Positions 34,522 to 45,270 of a stretch of DNA of 64,000 nt are shown here, one piece after another. Source of the DNA: Volutella citrinella (taxonomy: Eukaryota > Ascomycota > Sordariomycetes > Hypocreales > Nectriaceae). The stretch lies in NCBI GenBank assembly GCA_034401135.1, contig JAWZSP010000006.1, positions 2,790,001 through 2,854,000 of the forward strand. The letters are read 5' to 3'. The translations under genes and the position numbers were made by a program. Below the pieces are notes generated by a model. That model saw only the letters and a list, made by a program, of their open reading frames with translations. It was not told where the DNA came from and searched no databases. Every line of letters begins with the position of its first letter. The stretch's first letter is position 1.

Positions 34522-36492
34522 GCTGCCTTGGCTCGTAGATAGGAAGTGAAGAGGCTTCTGGTGTCCGCCTGCACCCTTTAGACTAGTAGATACCCAACCG
34601 CTGTTCATTCTTGGCGGAGCTGCCTGATTGGCATCCGCCTTTTGCCAGAGTCCCCTTTTCCAATGCATTTCCTGCAAGCTACTGCTTCTCTGCAGAACAT
34701 GGCTTGAGTCGAGGCCCGTCGGTGGGAGAGCTCAATTGCTGTGCGCGCTGTTCTGCTCTCGAAATGATAAGGGGAAGAAAAGAAACCATCCCCCCACAGA
34801 TGTATGCTCACATGAGCAACCTAGAAGCATGCCTACCTGGCCTTGTACGCCAAGATGCTAGATTGTGCATGATATGAATTACAGCACAGCATGTAGTGGG
34901 AGAGAAATGGTCGAGTTGCTGATGGACAAGATCCAAGGGGGAAAGCGATTGGCCTGGGGCGTAAACCCTACAGCAGACAGCACGCACTGGTACCAACATC
35001 TTATGATTGTGTCCCAAGTATTTTGCAAAATCCGTTTGATTTGACATGCAAATATATGGCCACGCCCCTATAGCACTCGGGGCAAATGACAAATGAGTCA
35101 GGGTCAAGAACCAACCGTCCAGTATATTATTTAATCTTGACACAGAACGACACGAGAGTCCCTTTTAGGCCTACATGGGTGTCAAAGGCATTCAGACGGC
35201 ATTCTTCGAATTCAAGGCAATTCTCAAGTCAACGCTGAACTGCGTTCGGTTCAGCGGTGAAGCAAAGTGAGAGTGCCGCATCTGGTATCGAATCACAATC
35301 CCACACAATCGTGTGAATACGGCCCACGCCGACACGCATCGATCAGACCCTTGAACTGGCCGCTGGGCCGCCGGCGGATTCCCCAGGCGGCTTGCTACCA
35401 GCTTACCTGCCAGGTTAATACCATACGGATTGGATCTGAGGGCGGACCATGCGCTGGCCCGGCGGCGGGACTTGGCGGGACAGAATGCCAAGAGCCTACC
35501 CCGCCGGGCTCTGCCAGGGGACGTCTGGTGGCCGTTATCAGCGCAGGCAGGAGACCAACAAAGGGACAAGAGTGAGTCCTGGTGGTTGATCAACGTAAAA
35601 CCGCCAGGCGCGAGATAAGATAGCGGCAGCGCCAAGAAGAGGCGCGGCGGAGGGGGGAGCTTGTTATCTATCGGGCGGCACTGATTGGTGGCTGCAGACG
35701 ACTAGCCCAGGGTCCCGTTGCGTCGGAGCTCACCAAGGGACTCTGCGGCCAGGGCCGGGACGTGAAATTGCACAGATACACCGTTTTGGTTTGTTACGCA
35801 TTTCGCTTTGCCGTCGTAATAGAAACGAAAACGGACCTGGGGCCAATGGAAATGCCGATTTGGCCCAATTGCAGCGAGAGCCAAGGAGTACTTGGAGAGC
35901 CAACACAACGCAACACAATACAACAGCATTGGGCAAATTCAATCGTGCTTCATGTTCAGCTGCTCGCCAAGACGTTGATTGCCAAGAGAATTTGAAAGCC
36001 TCTTTTCGTGGGGGAGTGTGTCCGGGCGTCTCAGCCCGTCCTCAAAGATGCCGAGCAGGCGGACGAGGATGAAACCCCGTCGAGTGTTCCTGCCTGGGTA
36101 GAATTTGAGTGAGGACCGTGCCCCCCCCCCCCGTCCCCATCATCGGGTCTCCACTTCCCCGAGGGCCAAGACTCGAGTTTCCATGACTGATCAACACTCT
36201 ACGCGTGCCTTATCTCCTCCTCCTTGCAAGGCAACTCGTCGACAGCGAATCATGGCAAGGGGAGCAAACCGGAGGTGCTTGGGTGCACAGACAAGTCGAA
36301 ATCGATGGAGCGATTACAGTCACGACGATTGTCGATCCCATGCAACCTGGGTTGTCTTGGTAAAACACGACAGGGCCGTGGTAGGGTTACCAGTATAAGA
36401 AGGGCCATGTCCCGACAGTCAGGTCCAACGCCTTGTTGTCGATCACTGTCTCGTGCTCTCCGCCTCTTTGGCTTCTATACACATCACACACA
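34522..36492. other. Intergenic region upstream of dur3
   Basis: The roughly 2 kb between lip2 and dur3 carry no supported gene. They hold the 3' end of lip2, a cluster of GATA-factor sites (35535-35673), a run of 12 C residues at 36121-36132 and another GATA site at about 36210. Confidence 0.5.
35535..35673. promoter_or_regulatory. Cluster of five HGATAR sites upstream of dur3 (AreA/NIT2-type)
   Basis: Sites read as TTATCA (35535-35540), AGATAA (35613-35618), AGATAG (35618-35623), TTATCT (35664-35669) and CTATCG (35668-35673), counting both strands. Each fits HGATAR, the core bound by fungal nitrogen-control GATA factors. A sixth, TTATCT, lies at 36210-36215. The next gene downstream is the urea transporter, a classical nitrogen-repressed target. 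The distance (0.8-1 kb to the ATG) is plausible for a fungal promoter, but binding is inference. Confidence 0.5.
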
Positions 36493-38701
36493 ATGGCTGA
36501 ATCACCTGCTCTGGGCCAGGGCGTCGGCTACGGCATCGTTCTCGGTGTCGGCCTCGCCTTTGCCGTATTCATGGTGAGATAGATCAATCCCGCCACCGTC
36601 CGTAACCCTTTGGTCGCATCCTAACCCCCAAGTTTCCCAGATCTCGTTGACGCACATCCTCAAGCGCTTCAACAACGAGGTCCAGACGTCGGAAATGTTC
36701 AACACGGCCGGCCGCTCCCTCAAGTCCGGCCTGGTCGCCGCCGCCGTCGTCTCCTCGTGGACTTGGGCCGCGACACTCCTGCAGAGCTCCGGCGTTTGCT
36801 ACCGCTACGGCGTCTCTGGTCCGTACTGGTACGCCTCGGGGGCTACCGTCCAGATCCTGCTCTTTGCCACGCTGGCCATCATGCTGAAGAAACGTGCCCC
36901 CAACGCCCATACATTCCTCGAGGTCATCAAGGCGCGGTACGGCGCTCCCGCTCACTTCACCTTTATCGTCTTTGGCATCATGACCAATGTTCTCGTCTCC
37001 CTCATGCTTATTGCTGGTGGCTCTGCTACCATCAATGCGCTGACGGGCATGAACGCCATTGCGGCCATCTTCCTGCTCCCGGTCGGTGTCGTGGCTTACA
37101 CCTTCATCGGCGGACTCAAGGCCACCTTCATCACCGACTACATCCACGGCGCCGCCGTCTTGATCATCATCATGGTCTTTGCATTGACCGCGTATGCCAC
37201 GTCTGATATCCTCGGGAGTCCCTCTGCTGTCTACGACCTGCTCATGGAAGCCGCCAAAAACCACCCCGTCAGCGGCAACCAGGATGGCAGCTACCTAACA
37301 ATGAAGTCCCAGGGCGGAGGTATTTACTCGCTTGAATATCAAATCAAAGTGCCAAGCTAACCCCCCCTAGCCATCTTCTTCGTCATCAACATCGTAGGCA
37401 ACTTTGGGACCGTCTTCCTGGACAATGGATACTATAACAAGGCCATTGCTGCCCACCCCGTCCACGCCCTCCCCGGATATGTCATTGGCGGCCTGGCGTG
37501 GTTTGCCATTCCCTGGTTGACGGCCACTACCATGGGCCTATCTGCTCTGGCCCTAGAGTCGGACCCCAGGTTCCCTACCTACCCCGAGCGCATGACTGAG
37601 GCCGAGGTCTCGGCCGGCCTAGCCCTGCCATACGCCGCCGTCGCTCTTCTGGGCAAGGGAGGCGCCGTTGCTACTCTGCTGATGGTCTTCCTCGCTGTGA
37701 CCTCATCCTTCAACAGCGAGCTGGTGGCAACTTCGTCAATCTTCACCTATGACATCTACAGAACCTACATTCGCCCTGATGCCAGCGGCAAGAGCCTAAT
37801 CTGGATGTCACATGCCTGCATGGTCGTCTATGCCCTCGTCATCTGCTGCATCTCTGTTGGTCTGTGGTTCAATGGCATTTCCATGGGCTATCTGTACCTC
37901 CTCATGGGCGTTCTCATCTCGGCTGCTGTGCTTCCGGCGACACTTACGCTCATCTGGAAGGGCCAGAACAAGTGGGCTGCCACCCTCTCCCCCATTCTCG
38001 GAGCCATCTGTGCCATTGTCGCCTGGCTCGTTACCGCGAGCAAGGACTGTGGCGAGCTCAGTGTCACTTGCACTGGGTCCAACAACCCTATGCTGGCGGG
38101 CAACGTCACCGCTCTGCTGTCCCCGGTGTTGTTCGTGCCCGTGTTCTGCCTCATCTTTGGAATTGACAAGTACGACTGGCAGTCTATGATGGATATCCGG
38201 CAGGCAGATGACCACGACATGGTTGAGGAAGCGGCTGTGGACGAAGAGACGCAGCGGCGAGAGGCCGCAACCAAGCAGTCCGAGTTTGAGGAAGAGCAAC
38301 GGAAACTCAACCGTGCTTTCAAGATTGCCAGCACCTTGACAATTGTTCTGTACGTATATCCATGCTTACCCTTTCATCACTCACATAGAGTGCTAATTCG
38401 TCGTCCCAGGACCCTGTCATTCCTTATTCTCTGGCCCATGCCCATGTTCGGGTCAGGCTACATCTTCTCCAAGAAGTTCTTCACCGGTTGGGTCTCGGTG
38501 GGACTCGTGTGGATCTTCCTGTCCTTCATCGCCGTTGGCATCTATCCTCTGTGGGAGAGCAGAGAAACCATCAAGCGGGTCACCGTGTCTCTTTTCACAG
38601 GCAAGGCGCCTAGCAAGGTTACATATGGCGAGACGTCGGCGCCAGGAGAGACGAGTGGAACGGCCACGCCGGTGAAGAAGGAGGCGACTGTCAGCGTTTA
38701 G
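36493..38701 (+). CDS. dur3: Urea/H+ (Na+-solute symporter family) transporter Dur3
   Basis: High-affinity urea uptake at the plasma membrane, a member of the SSS family. Four exons (36493-36573, 36641-37319, 37371-38349 and 38410-38701) give 676 residues. The first exon encodes one hydrophobic segment (VGYGIVLGVGLAFAVFM). Family marks include NTAGRSLKSGLVAAAVVSSW, YGVSGPYWYASGATVQILLF, TFIGGLKATFITDYIH and FLDNGYYNKAIAAHP, then ATTMGLSALALE, each placed as in Dur3 proteins. Some 14-15 membrane segments can be traced. An acidic, Gln/Glu-rich cytosolic loop follows DKYDWQSMMDI, and the C-terminal tail is Ser/Thr-rich. No urease or urea amidolyase gene is near. GATA sites upstream suggest nitrogen repression. 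Confidence 0.95.
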
Positions 38702-38993
38702 TTAGTGATTGGGGGAAGCTGAAGGTGTACCGGTGCCGCTGGAGATGTCTGAGATACCCCTAGTTAGATTGTTCAGATGAATGATATCTACCGTCCACAG
38801 TATTTAAATTATCCCTTACATACTGGTAGTTGGATGGCCACCAATTCCCGACTACCAATCCTCGCTTGGGATTCTCCAATGGATTCCAACTGCTGGATCC
38901 ACAGAGCGGCAAAAAGAAGATGAAACGCACACTCAAGGGCGTCGCTATCCCGACATCTCCCGGAACAGCCAAAAAGAATCAGATTGCAATCTC

Positions 38994-39065
38994 TGCCCCG
39001 TACTGGAATCGAACCAGTGATCTTATCATTACTAGTGATACGCTTTACCACTGAGCCAACGGGGC
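38994..39065 (-). tRNA. tRNA-Thr(AGT)
   Basis: On the minus strand a complete 72-nt cloverleaf folds. The acceptor stem is GCCCCGT/ACGGGGC with discriminator A, and the D-arm opens with GCTCAGTGGTAAAGC. The anticodon stem TATCA/TGATA carries the loop CTAGTAA (anticodon AGT, reading threonine codons after inosine editing). The T-arm is ACTGG-TTCGATT-CCAGT. There is no intron. It lies 292 bp past the end of dur3 on the opposite strand. Confidence 0.95.
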
Positions 39066-40222
39066 TTGCTGAGATGCTTGCTGATGGATGGGGAGAGGCG
39101 AAATGAGGGCTATACGGCCCTTGCTAGTTTAGTGGGGATCACAGCCAATCGACATGTCCCGCCAGTATCAGTTTGGTAAGCTTATAATTAGTTGGGAGAA
39201 GCGTACACAATACGGAGCAGTAGTGGTAGTAAAAAGCTGAAACTCAACAGGGAGCGGTGTGGTCACTGGTGATGGACCGTCGCTTGGCATCGGGAATGAC
39301 TGTTGGCGGCATTACATGTTCTGACCAAGCAAGAGTTGTCTTAGAATGAGAGGCTTCAGAAAGCATCCAGTATGTCGTTTGAGACTTGCTGGCCTTGAAG
39401 GAGATAAGATGAATAAAATAATAATTGCCAACCCAATGCTGCCATGCTTAAGCCGAGGGGAAAGTACGGATTCCGCCTCATGGATCCCAATTCCAGCGGA
39501 TGTAGGGTATCTCATCGCTGTGGATGAAAACCCGAAGCAGTGGGAGCCTGTGCTGAAACCCTGTAGCCAGTGTCCTGTGAGCGTCTAGCGCGGCATGACA
39601 CCATCGGACCCTGGCCAACCCCTCGGCATTTTCACCACGATTCCGGGCCTGAATCGCTGATGGACCTGCGCAAAGCGGCCCTTTCCACGATGGCCGGGTT
39701 GCAATCGTTGACGCAGTGGGCGCACCATCCGCCCAATCACGCAGCCGTCGCACTCGGCAGGCCCCGACGGCGCGGCGGACCCTTTTTTTCCTTCTTTCTT
39801 TTGCGTCTCTCAATGTCAATGCCCTCGTCTCGCTTGATAATCAATCTCCCGCCGCCATGAGCCTCCACCCGATGCCCCCTCACTGTCCGATTGATCCATA
39901 TATCCAGCGCCACTACCATCGCCGTTGCCAATGCCATCCGTTACCATTGCCGTGTGACACGCGCAGGCGGGTGGGATTCACCACTGGCCACGAATAGACT
40001 CGGGTCGACATCCATCTTGGAGGAACCGTCCGTCCCCACTTTGCGCCGCCTTACGTTAGTTCAGTTCAGTGGTGACTACGACTAGACCTGCTCCTGCTTC
40101 TCCGGTATCGAATCCCTCCAGAGCCTCCCTCCCTCTCTATACACCTCATCCTCGTCCGTCGACCTCTCCTGCGGGGTGCCCGTGACTTCCTGGGGCTTCA
40201 CAGCTCGCCATCTCGCATCGCC
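39066..40222. other. Intergenic region upstream of alo1
   Basis: The 1.16 kb contain AT-rich sequence near the tRNA (its termination and flanks) and then a C/T-rich approach to the alo1 start. No gene is visible. Confidence 0.45.
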
Positions 40223-41776
40223 ATGGATCCTCTGGTCGCCGCCGAGCTCGCCAAGCTCGACAAGCTCGACGATGGCGTCCCCTTCCGGGCTCGTTCCGGC
40301 CATGTGCACTACACTTGGGCGCGCACCTTCTCCTCGCTCCCGGAGCTCTACATCCAGCCCGAGTCCCTCGCCGAGGTCGAAAAGGTCGTGAATCTGGCCC
40401 GGAGATGCCGCCGGCGCATTGCGACTACGGGCTGCGGCCATTCGCCCTCCAACATCACCTGCACCTCGAGCTGGCTGGTGAACCTCGACAACTTCAACCG
40501 CATCCTGTCTGTGGACAAGAGCACCGGCGTCGTCGTCATGCAGAGCGGCATCAGACTGTACACGCTCTGCGAGGAGCTTGACAAACACGGGCTCGCCATG
40601 CCCAACCTCGGCAGCATCAACCAGCAGTCCATCACCGGCGCCATCTCCACCGGTACCCACGGCAGCAGCTTGCGACACGGCCTCATGTCCGAGGACGTCT
40701 TGTCCCTGAAGATCACCCTCTCGGACGGAACTACCCACCTCTGCTCGCCCGTCACGAGACCCGATCTCTTCCGTGCCGGCCTGCTGTCCCTCGGCGCGCT
40801 CGGTATCGTCACCGAGGTGACTTTCCGCGCCGTCCCTGCCTTTACGCTCAAGTGGTCGCAGACAATCGACTGCGACTACAAGGTGTTTGAGGCCTGGCCC
40901 CACGAGCTCTGGAAGCAGAACGAATTCGTGCGCGTCTGGTGGTTCCCCTACACAAGGCGCGCGGTTGTGTGGCAGGCCGACAAGACCACGGAACCCGACT
41001 ACGACCCTCCAACCAGTTACTACGACGGTGCGCTGGGATACTACGTCTATCACAACCTGCTCTACTTGTCTCAATGGGTTCCGCGCTTACTGCCCTGGAT
41101 CGAGTGGTTTGTCTTTGGCATGCAATACGGGTTTGCCGATGGAAGCACAACCCAGGCCATCCAGCCCAGCCGCAAAGCCTTGCTGATGAACTGCCTGTAC
41201 TCCCAGTACGTCAACGAGTGGGCGATCCCCCTAGAAAAGGGACCCGAGGCCTTGAGGAGGTTGAGTTCGTGGCTGAACCAGCTGACGCCAGAGGACCCTG
41301 ACTACGTCCCCCACAACATCCCATATTCTTCCCAGGGTCTGTACGTGCACGCTCCCGTCGAGGTGAGAGTCAGCGACACGACCATCACAACAAACCCCCG
41401 GCCGTTCCTCGACCCCACGAGCCAGGAGGGCCCGACCCTGTATCTCAATGCCACCTTGTACCGCCCCTACTGGAAGGACCCGAGCTGCCGGGAACGATAC
41501 TACGAGGCATTCGAGTACCTTATGAAAGACCTCGGCGGACGGCCTCACTGGGCCAAGAACTTTGAGACGTACCGCCCCGAGATCGAAGCCCTGTACGGAA
41601 AGGACCTGGAGTCGTTCCGCAAAGTTCGCGACGAGGCCGATCCGCTCGGCATGTTCGTGGGCCAATGGCACCGGGACCGCATCATGGCCGACGGGCCCAA
41701 GCTTGAGCTAGAAGAGGCGGAAACGAAGAGGACGAACAGTAGGACCTTGGGTGTAACGACGTTTGGCAGCAATTGA
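40223..41776 (+). CDS. alo1: D-arabinono-1,4-lactone oxidase
   Basis: This FAD enzyme performs the last step of D-erythroascorbic acid synthesis in the outer mitochondrial membrane. One exon encodes 517 residues, close to the yeast enzyme. The FAD-binding N-terminal half has IATTGCGHSPSNITC, where His73 corresponds to the covalent FAD-linking histidine of yeast Alo1. It also has the family stretch GAISTGTHGSSLRHG and LGALGIVTEVTFRAVP. The C-terminal half carries the sugar-oxidase part, ending in the HWAK motif (PHWAKNF) and DPLGMFVGQWHRD. A hydrophobic segment near residues 275-300 (YLSQWVPRLLPWIEWFVFG) fits membrane attachment. The start is well placed, with coding-like sequence only after it. 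Neighbours give no pathway hint. Confidence 0.95.
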   Translation: MDPLVAAELAKLDKLDDGVPFRARSGHVHYTWARTFSSLPELYIQPESLAEVEKVVNLARRCRRRIATTGCGHSPSNITCTSSWLVNLDNFNRILSVDKSTGVVVMQSGIRLYTLCEELDKHGLAMPNLGSINQQSITGAISTGTHGSSLRHGLMSEDVLSLKITLSDGTTHLCSPVTRPDLFRAGLLSLGALGIVTEVTFRAVPAFTLKWSQTIDCDYKVFEAWPHELWKQNEFVRVWWFPYTRRAVVWQADKTTEPDYDPPTSYYDGALGYYVYHNLLYLSQWVPRLLPWIEWFVFGMQYGFADGSTTQAIQPSRKALLMNCLYSQYVNEWAIPLEKGPEALRRLSSWLNQLTPEDPDYVPHNIPYSSQGLYVHAPVEVRVSDTTITTNPRPFLDPTSQEGPTLYLNATLYRPYWKDPSCRERYYEAFEYLMKDLGGRPHWAKNFETYRPEIEALYGKDLESFRKVRDEADPLGMFVGQWHRDRIMADGPKLELEEAETKRTNSRTLGVTTFGSN

Positions 41777-42155
41777 AAAAAAGGACTGGACGACGTGGTG
41801 TATACGGTTTGAATTTCCCGCTTCAATGAGCATCTATTAGATCTTCTTTATCTAGTGATTACGACGCCACGACTTTTGGGGGGAGTAGCAAGCAATCAAC
41901 CTCCACGCAAGTGGAACATGATATTTTCACAACCCCATTCGTCGTCTTGTTCCTCTATTTGGTGCCAAAAATTACATCTCCATACAATAAAGCGAATGTT
42001 GATAAGACAGGAATTGTGCCGGCTAAATGCGGTACTGAGTTGAATCGAATGCAGATGTAAATAAAAGCTGATGCAGGCGCTGGCCAGTCAATGGCGAAGA
42101 CGGACGTGGACGTGGACGTGGACGTGGATGTTTGAAAGAGGGTGTGTGTAATCAT
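41777..42155. other. Convergent intergenic region with GGACGT repeat
   Basis: The 379 bp hold the ends of alo1 and the tetraspanin gene. They contain four tandem GGACGT units at 42102-42125 close to the tetraspanin stop codon. Confidence 0.5.
42102..42125. repeat. GGACGT tandem repeat, four copies
   Basis: A perfect 6-bp unit occurs four times, then a partial unit, in the 3' flank of the tetraspanin gene. Confidence 0.85.
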
Positions 42156-42961
42156 TTAGATGGACCGGAAGCCCGTCTTCTCGTCAATGTGTCGGTAGCG
42201 CTCGCGCTCCTTGCGCTCCTTGAGGAGGCAGGCGATGCAGAGGATGAACAGGACATCGATGCCTGGGACTTTGTTAGTTTCGGGCCCCAGCTTGAAACTC
42301 AAAAAGAGCGCAAAGGCTACATACCAACAATGCCAAAGACGATTGTGAAGACGGAATCGATGTGCTGGTTGGAGAAGCTTGTGAGCGCTCCCGCACACCC
42401 GCGAAGAAGCGAAGCCGCGGCAGGGCTGGTGCAGACCGAGTCCCGGACAAAGGCAGGGGCCGAGCTGTTGAAGTAACCGCAGCATTGGAACTGGCATTAC
42501 TGGTTAGATTTGGCCGCTGTATCGGTAACTTGAGTGGAATGCCCGCTTACAGAGTTCTGGATGAGCGAGTGGATCGGGGGCTCCTGGGCAATGTAGGTGT
42601 CGAAGAATTGCTCCCTGATGCGCAGCGTCATGACCCAGAGCGTGACGCCAACACACAGCGTAAAGATTGCGCAGAAGGTGATCATGTAACCGCTAATCTT
42701 GAGGAACTTCCTGGCAGGCATGAAGAGTCCGGGCAGGGTGGCGATGAAGGTGACGAGCATGAAGGCGGAGTTGACGATGGCGGCATCGACGGGGAAGCGT
42801 TGGTGGATTAGGTCAAGGGTGACTTGCTTGCCGTCGTGCTTGCCATCTTTGAAGCTGTCGAGGTTTTGGCTGCGGATGACGAGCGAATAGGCCAGGACAA
42901 GGATACCGGATCCAAGGAAAAGGGCGTCGGCAATGACGGTGGCGAGGAATACTTTGTTCAT
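42156..42961 (-). CDS. Tetraspanin family membrane protein
   Basis: Exons 42961-42551, 42490-42325 and 42262-42156 give 227 residues with four membrane segments. These are VFLATVIADALFLGSGILVL, the segment starting AAIVNSAFMLVTFIA, the one starting GYMITFCAIFTLCVG, and a last one split by an intron (FTIVFGIVGIDVLFILCIAC). The large outer loop has the tetraspanin mark CCG (FQCCGYF) plus further cysteines (DSVC and RGC), enough for two disulfides. The C-terminus is charged (KERKERERYRH). Fungal tetraspanins act in appressorium function or membrane domains. This one resembles the Tsp2/Tsp3 types more than Pls1, but the subtype is uncertain. Confidence 0.85.
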
Positions 42962-43004
42962 GGTGGGCGAAGTCGGACGGCGAGGCCAGCTCAGCGTCGT
43001 AGTT

Positions 43005-43022
43005 GGAGAGAGAGAGAGAGAG
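43005..43022. repeat. GA dinucleotide run
   Basis: About nine GA units lie 45-60 bp upstream of the tetraspanin start, read as a CT-rich leader element on the coding strand. Confidence 0.8.
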
Positions 43023-45245
43023 TAGAGGTGTCGTGTGACCGAGTTTCCCGAAGGATTCAGTTGGCACTCAAGCAGTTCAGTAAAGAAAGCCTGAGGTAAC
43101 TCCGATGGTGAGTATCAATGTGAAGATCCAGCCCCGTCAAGAGGTATAATATCAAGAGACAGCACTGAACTAGCAGGCTGTAGAGAAGAAGAGGTCGAGG
43201 AGTCTCGGGTCGATGAAGCCAAGCAAGCAACAGGAGAATGGCTTTTTCTTTAGCACCAAAGTGGAGAGAGAGAGACACACACGACCAGCGTTGAAATTGC
43301 GAATAGAAGAACGAAAGGGAAGCAAAAGGGCGCTGCTCAATGCCCACACACGAATCCGACGGCAGAAGAAGAAGAAGACGAACGATAATACAGAATGGAG
43401 GAGGGGGAAAGAGTCGCCATCTCCAGGCCCAGGAGACGACGACGGGCGAGACGCCACGATAGACGGAAAAATTGTCTCCCAAGCATCAGATGCCCTGCAA
43501 CAACAACTGATGATTATCTGCCCCGGAGCGGTTTCAGGCTAGGGAGTTGACACAGAAAATGCCTGGGCGCGCACAGGCCAGCGAGCGGCGGTGGCCAATG
43601 GAAGGGCCGGTGCAATGGCGAGGCAGCCTCTTTGGGACATTCAGCGGCCAATAGGGCTGCGCGGGGGCTCTTGGCCTGGGACGACTCAGGGGACGCCTCT
43701 GAGAGATTCTGCGAGGTCTCTAGGCGCTGTGATGGAGACCTCAGACGGTTCTGACGTCTGTCGCGTGTCTGCCTGTAACACGATTGACGGGGCAGGGCGA
43801 CGGCGAGCGTCAGAGAAACGTCGACGCTGCTTCTGCCGTCTCTGCTCGCCTGGGAAAGTGGTTCGATGACGATGTCTGTAGGCGGCTAGCAGAACGAGCC
43901 CCAAGGGCGTTCCTGAAAGATGAGGTGCCCTTGCGGATGGCGTACCAGCGCCCTGGGATGCATCAGCGACGGCAACTCGACAGAATGTGGCCCTGATGGC
44001 CCGGGCTAGCAGCGAAGGGGAATAGAAGGGCTGAGAATGGCACTTGACGGTGGGTGTTGAACCCCTGTTCCTTTTTTTTCAACGTTCCTGACAAGGAGAG
44101 ACAAGCTTAAATCGCACTGGGGATGGGATATGCCTCTTTGGGCGATGGTGTTTGGGCCTTTCCTCTTCGGATGAGATGGAGGGAACGTGTCTCGATGGGG
44201 TTTGAGGGCATCGATGGATATATGCAGAGGGAGCCTCAACCGACGACATTGCATTGTGCATTTGTCGATGGGCGTGGGCGGGAGCTGTGCGAACAGCGCA
44301 GTTGGTGTGTCAATTGTTCGTCGTGGAGTCGCTCCTTCCGCGCACGATTTGGCTGGCTATGGGCACTACTTTGTCTCGTCTGTCTGGAAACAACTACAGC
44401 AGGAGCACCTTTGACAGCGGCAGCTGGGAATTAATTAACTACAGCTATCGATGGCCGGCATGTTGATTCTGATGCGGCGAGACGCACCAAATGGCGGGTC
44501 AACAGTTCACTCCTTACGGACACAATTGCCCACATCTAGTCTGACATAAGATGTCAACCCAGATGAGGTGAGCCGACCCAACAACAAACCACCCGCAGAC
44601 GCAAGGAAAATGTCGGGAGGAGCCGTCCCTTGTAAACGGCATCTGGACGCCGGGAGAGATCTGGGACTGGCAGTGGCAGTGGCAGTGACGACTGGGTTGG
44701 CTCGTCCCTGAGACCGTGCTGCCTGCCTGCTGATGCTGCGTGCGTCCTGGCGTCCAGGCATCCAGGCCCATGATGCATCCCGTCGCCGGCGGCATGCATC
44801 GCGCCGAATCCGTTGCTACACCGAAACCGAGGCAACTTGCTCGCCCGCGCGTAGAGTTTGTGCCCCCCTTCCCAAGTTCCCGCTTCCCTCTCCCCCTCAT
44901 TCCCATCCACTCCTCCCAACGCGAGTACGCCGAGGGGGCTTCCTTCGCGCCTTCGTCCATTCGCTCGTTCGTGTGGCCCCGTCGCCCGTCTGGCCTTTTT
45001 TGCCTGACTTCGCCGGGGACACATGATCGCTTGCCTGATTAACCAGTCAGCAGCCCCCCCGGCAGCGAACAACGTAGCGGGAGGATGCGTTCCACTGGCG
45101 GGACCCGGCTATGCATCAAGCGGGGGGCCGAGGGGGCACTCGTATAATTGCATGCACCACCTCCGCTCTGGTATGCAGGCAAGCTTGCTCACCAAGCTTG
45201 TACAGCCTCCCATTTTTGCGCTGTTTCTGCTAAGATGACCCTCCT

Positions 45246-45270
45246 CCATCCCATCCCATCCCATCCCATC
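45246..45270. repeat. CCATC tandem repeat, five copies
   Basis: Five perfect 5-bp units plus one imperfect unit occur in noncoding sequence. Confidence 0.85.

Noticed and set aside
36121..36132. Run of twelve C residues as a possible structured element
   Set aside because: A single homopolymer with no partner G-run pattern nearby; may even be a sequencing-length uncertainty.
36584..37264. 226-codon open frame on the minus strand
   Set aside because: Antisense to dur3; rich in Gly/Asp/Arg with no recognisable motif.
40082..41074. 330-codon open frame on the minus strand
   Set aside because: It is fully antisense to alo1 and arises from the strong GC bias of third codon positions; the translated sequence has no domain.
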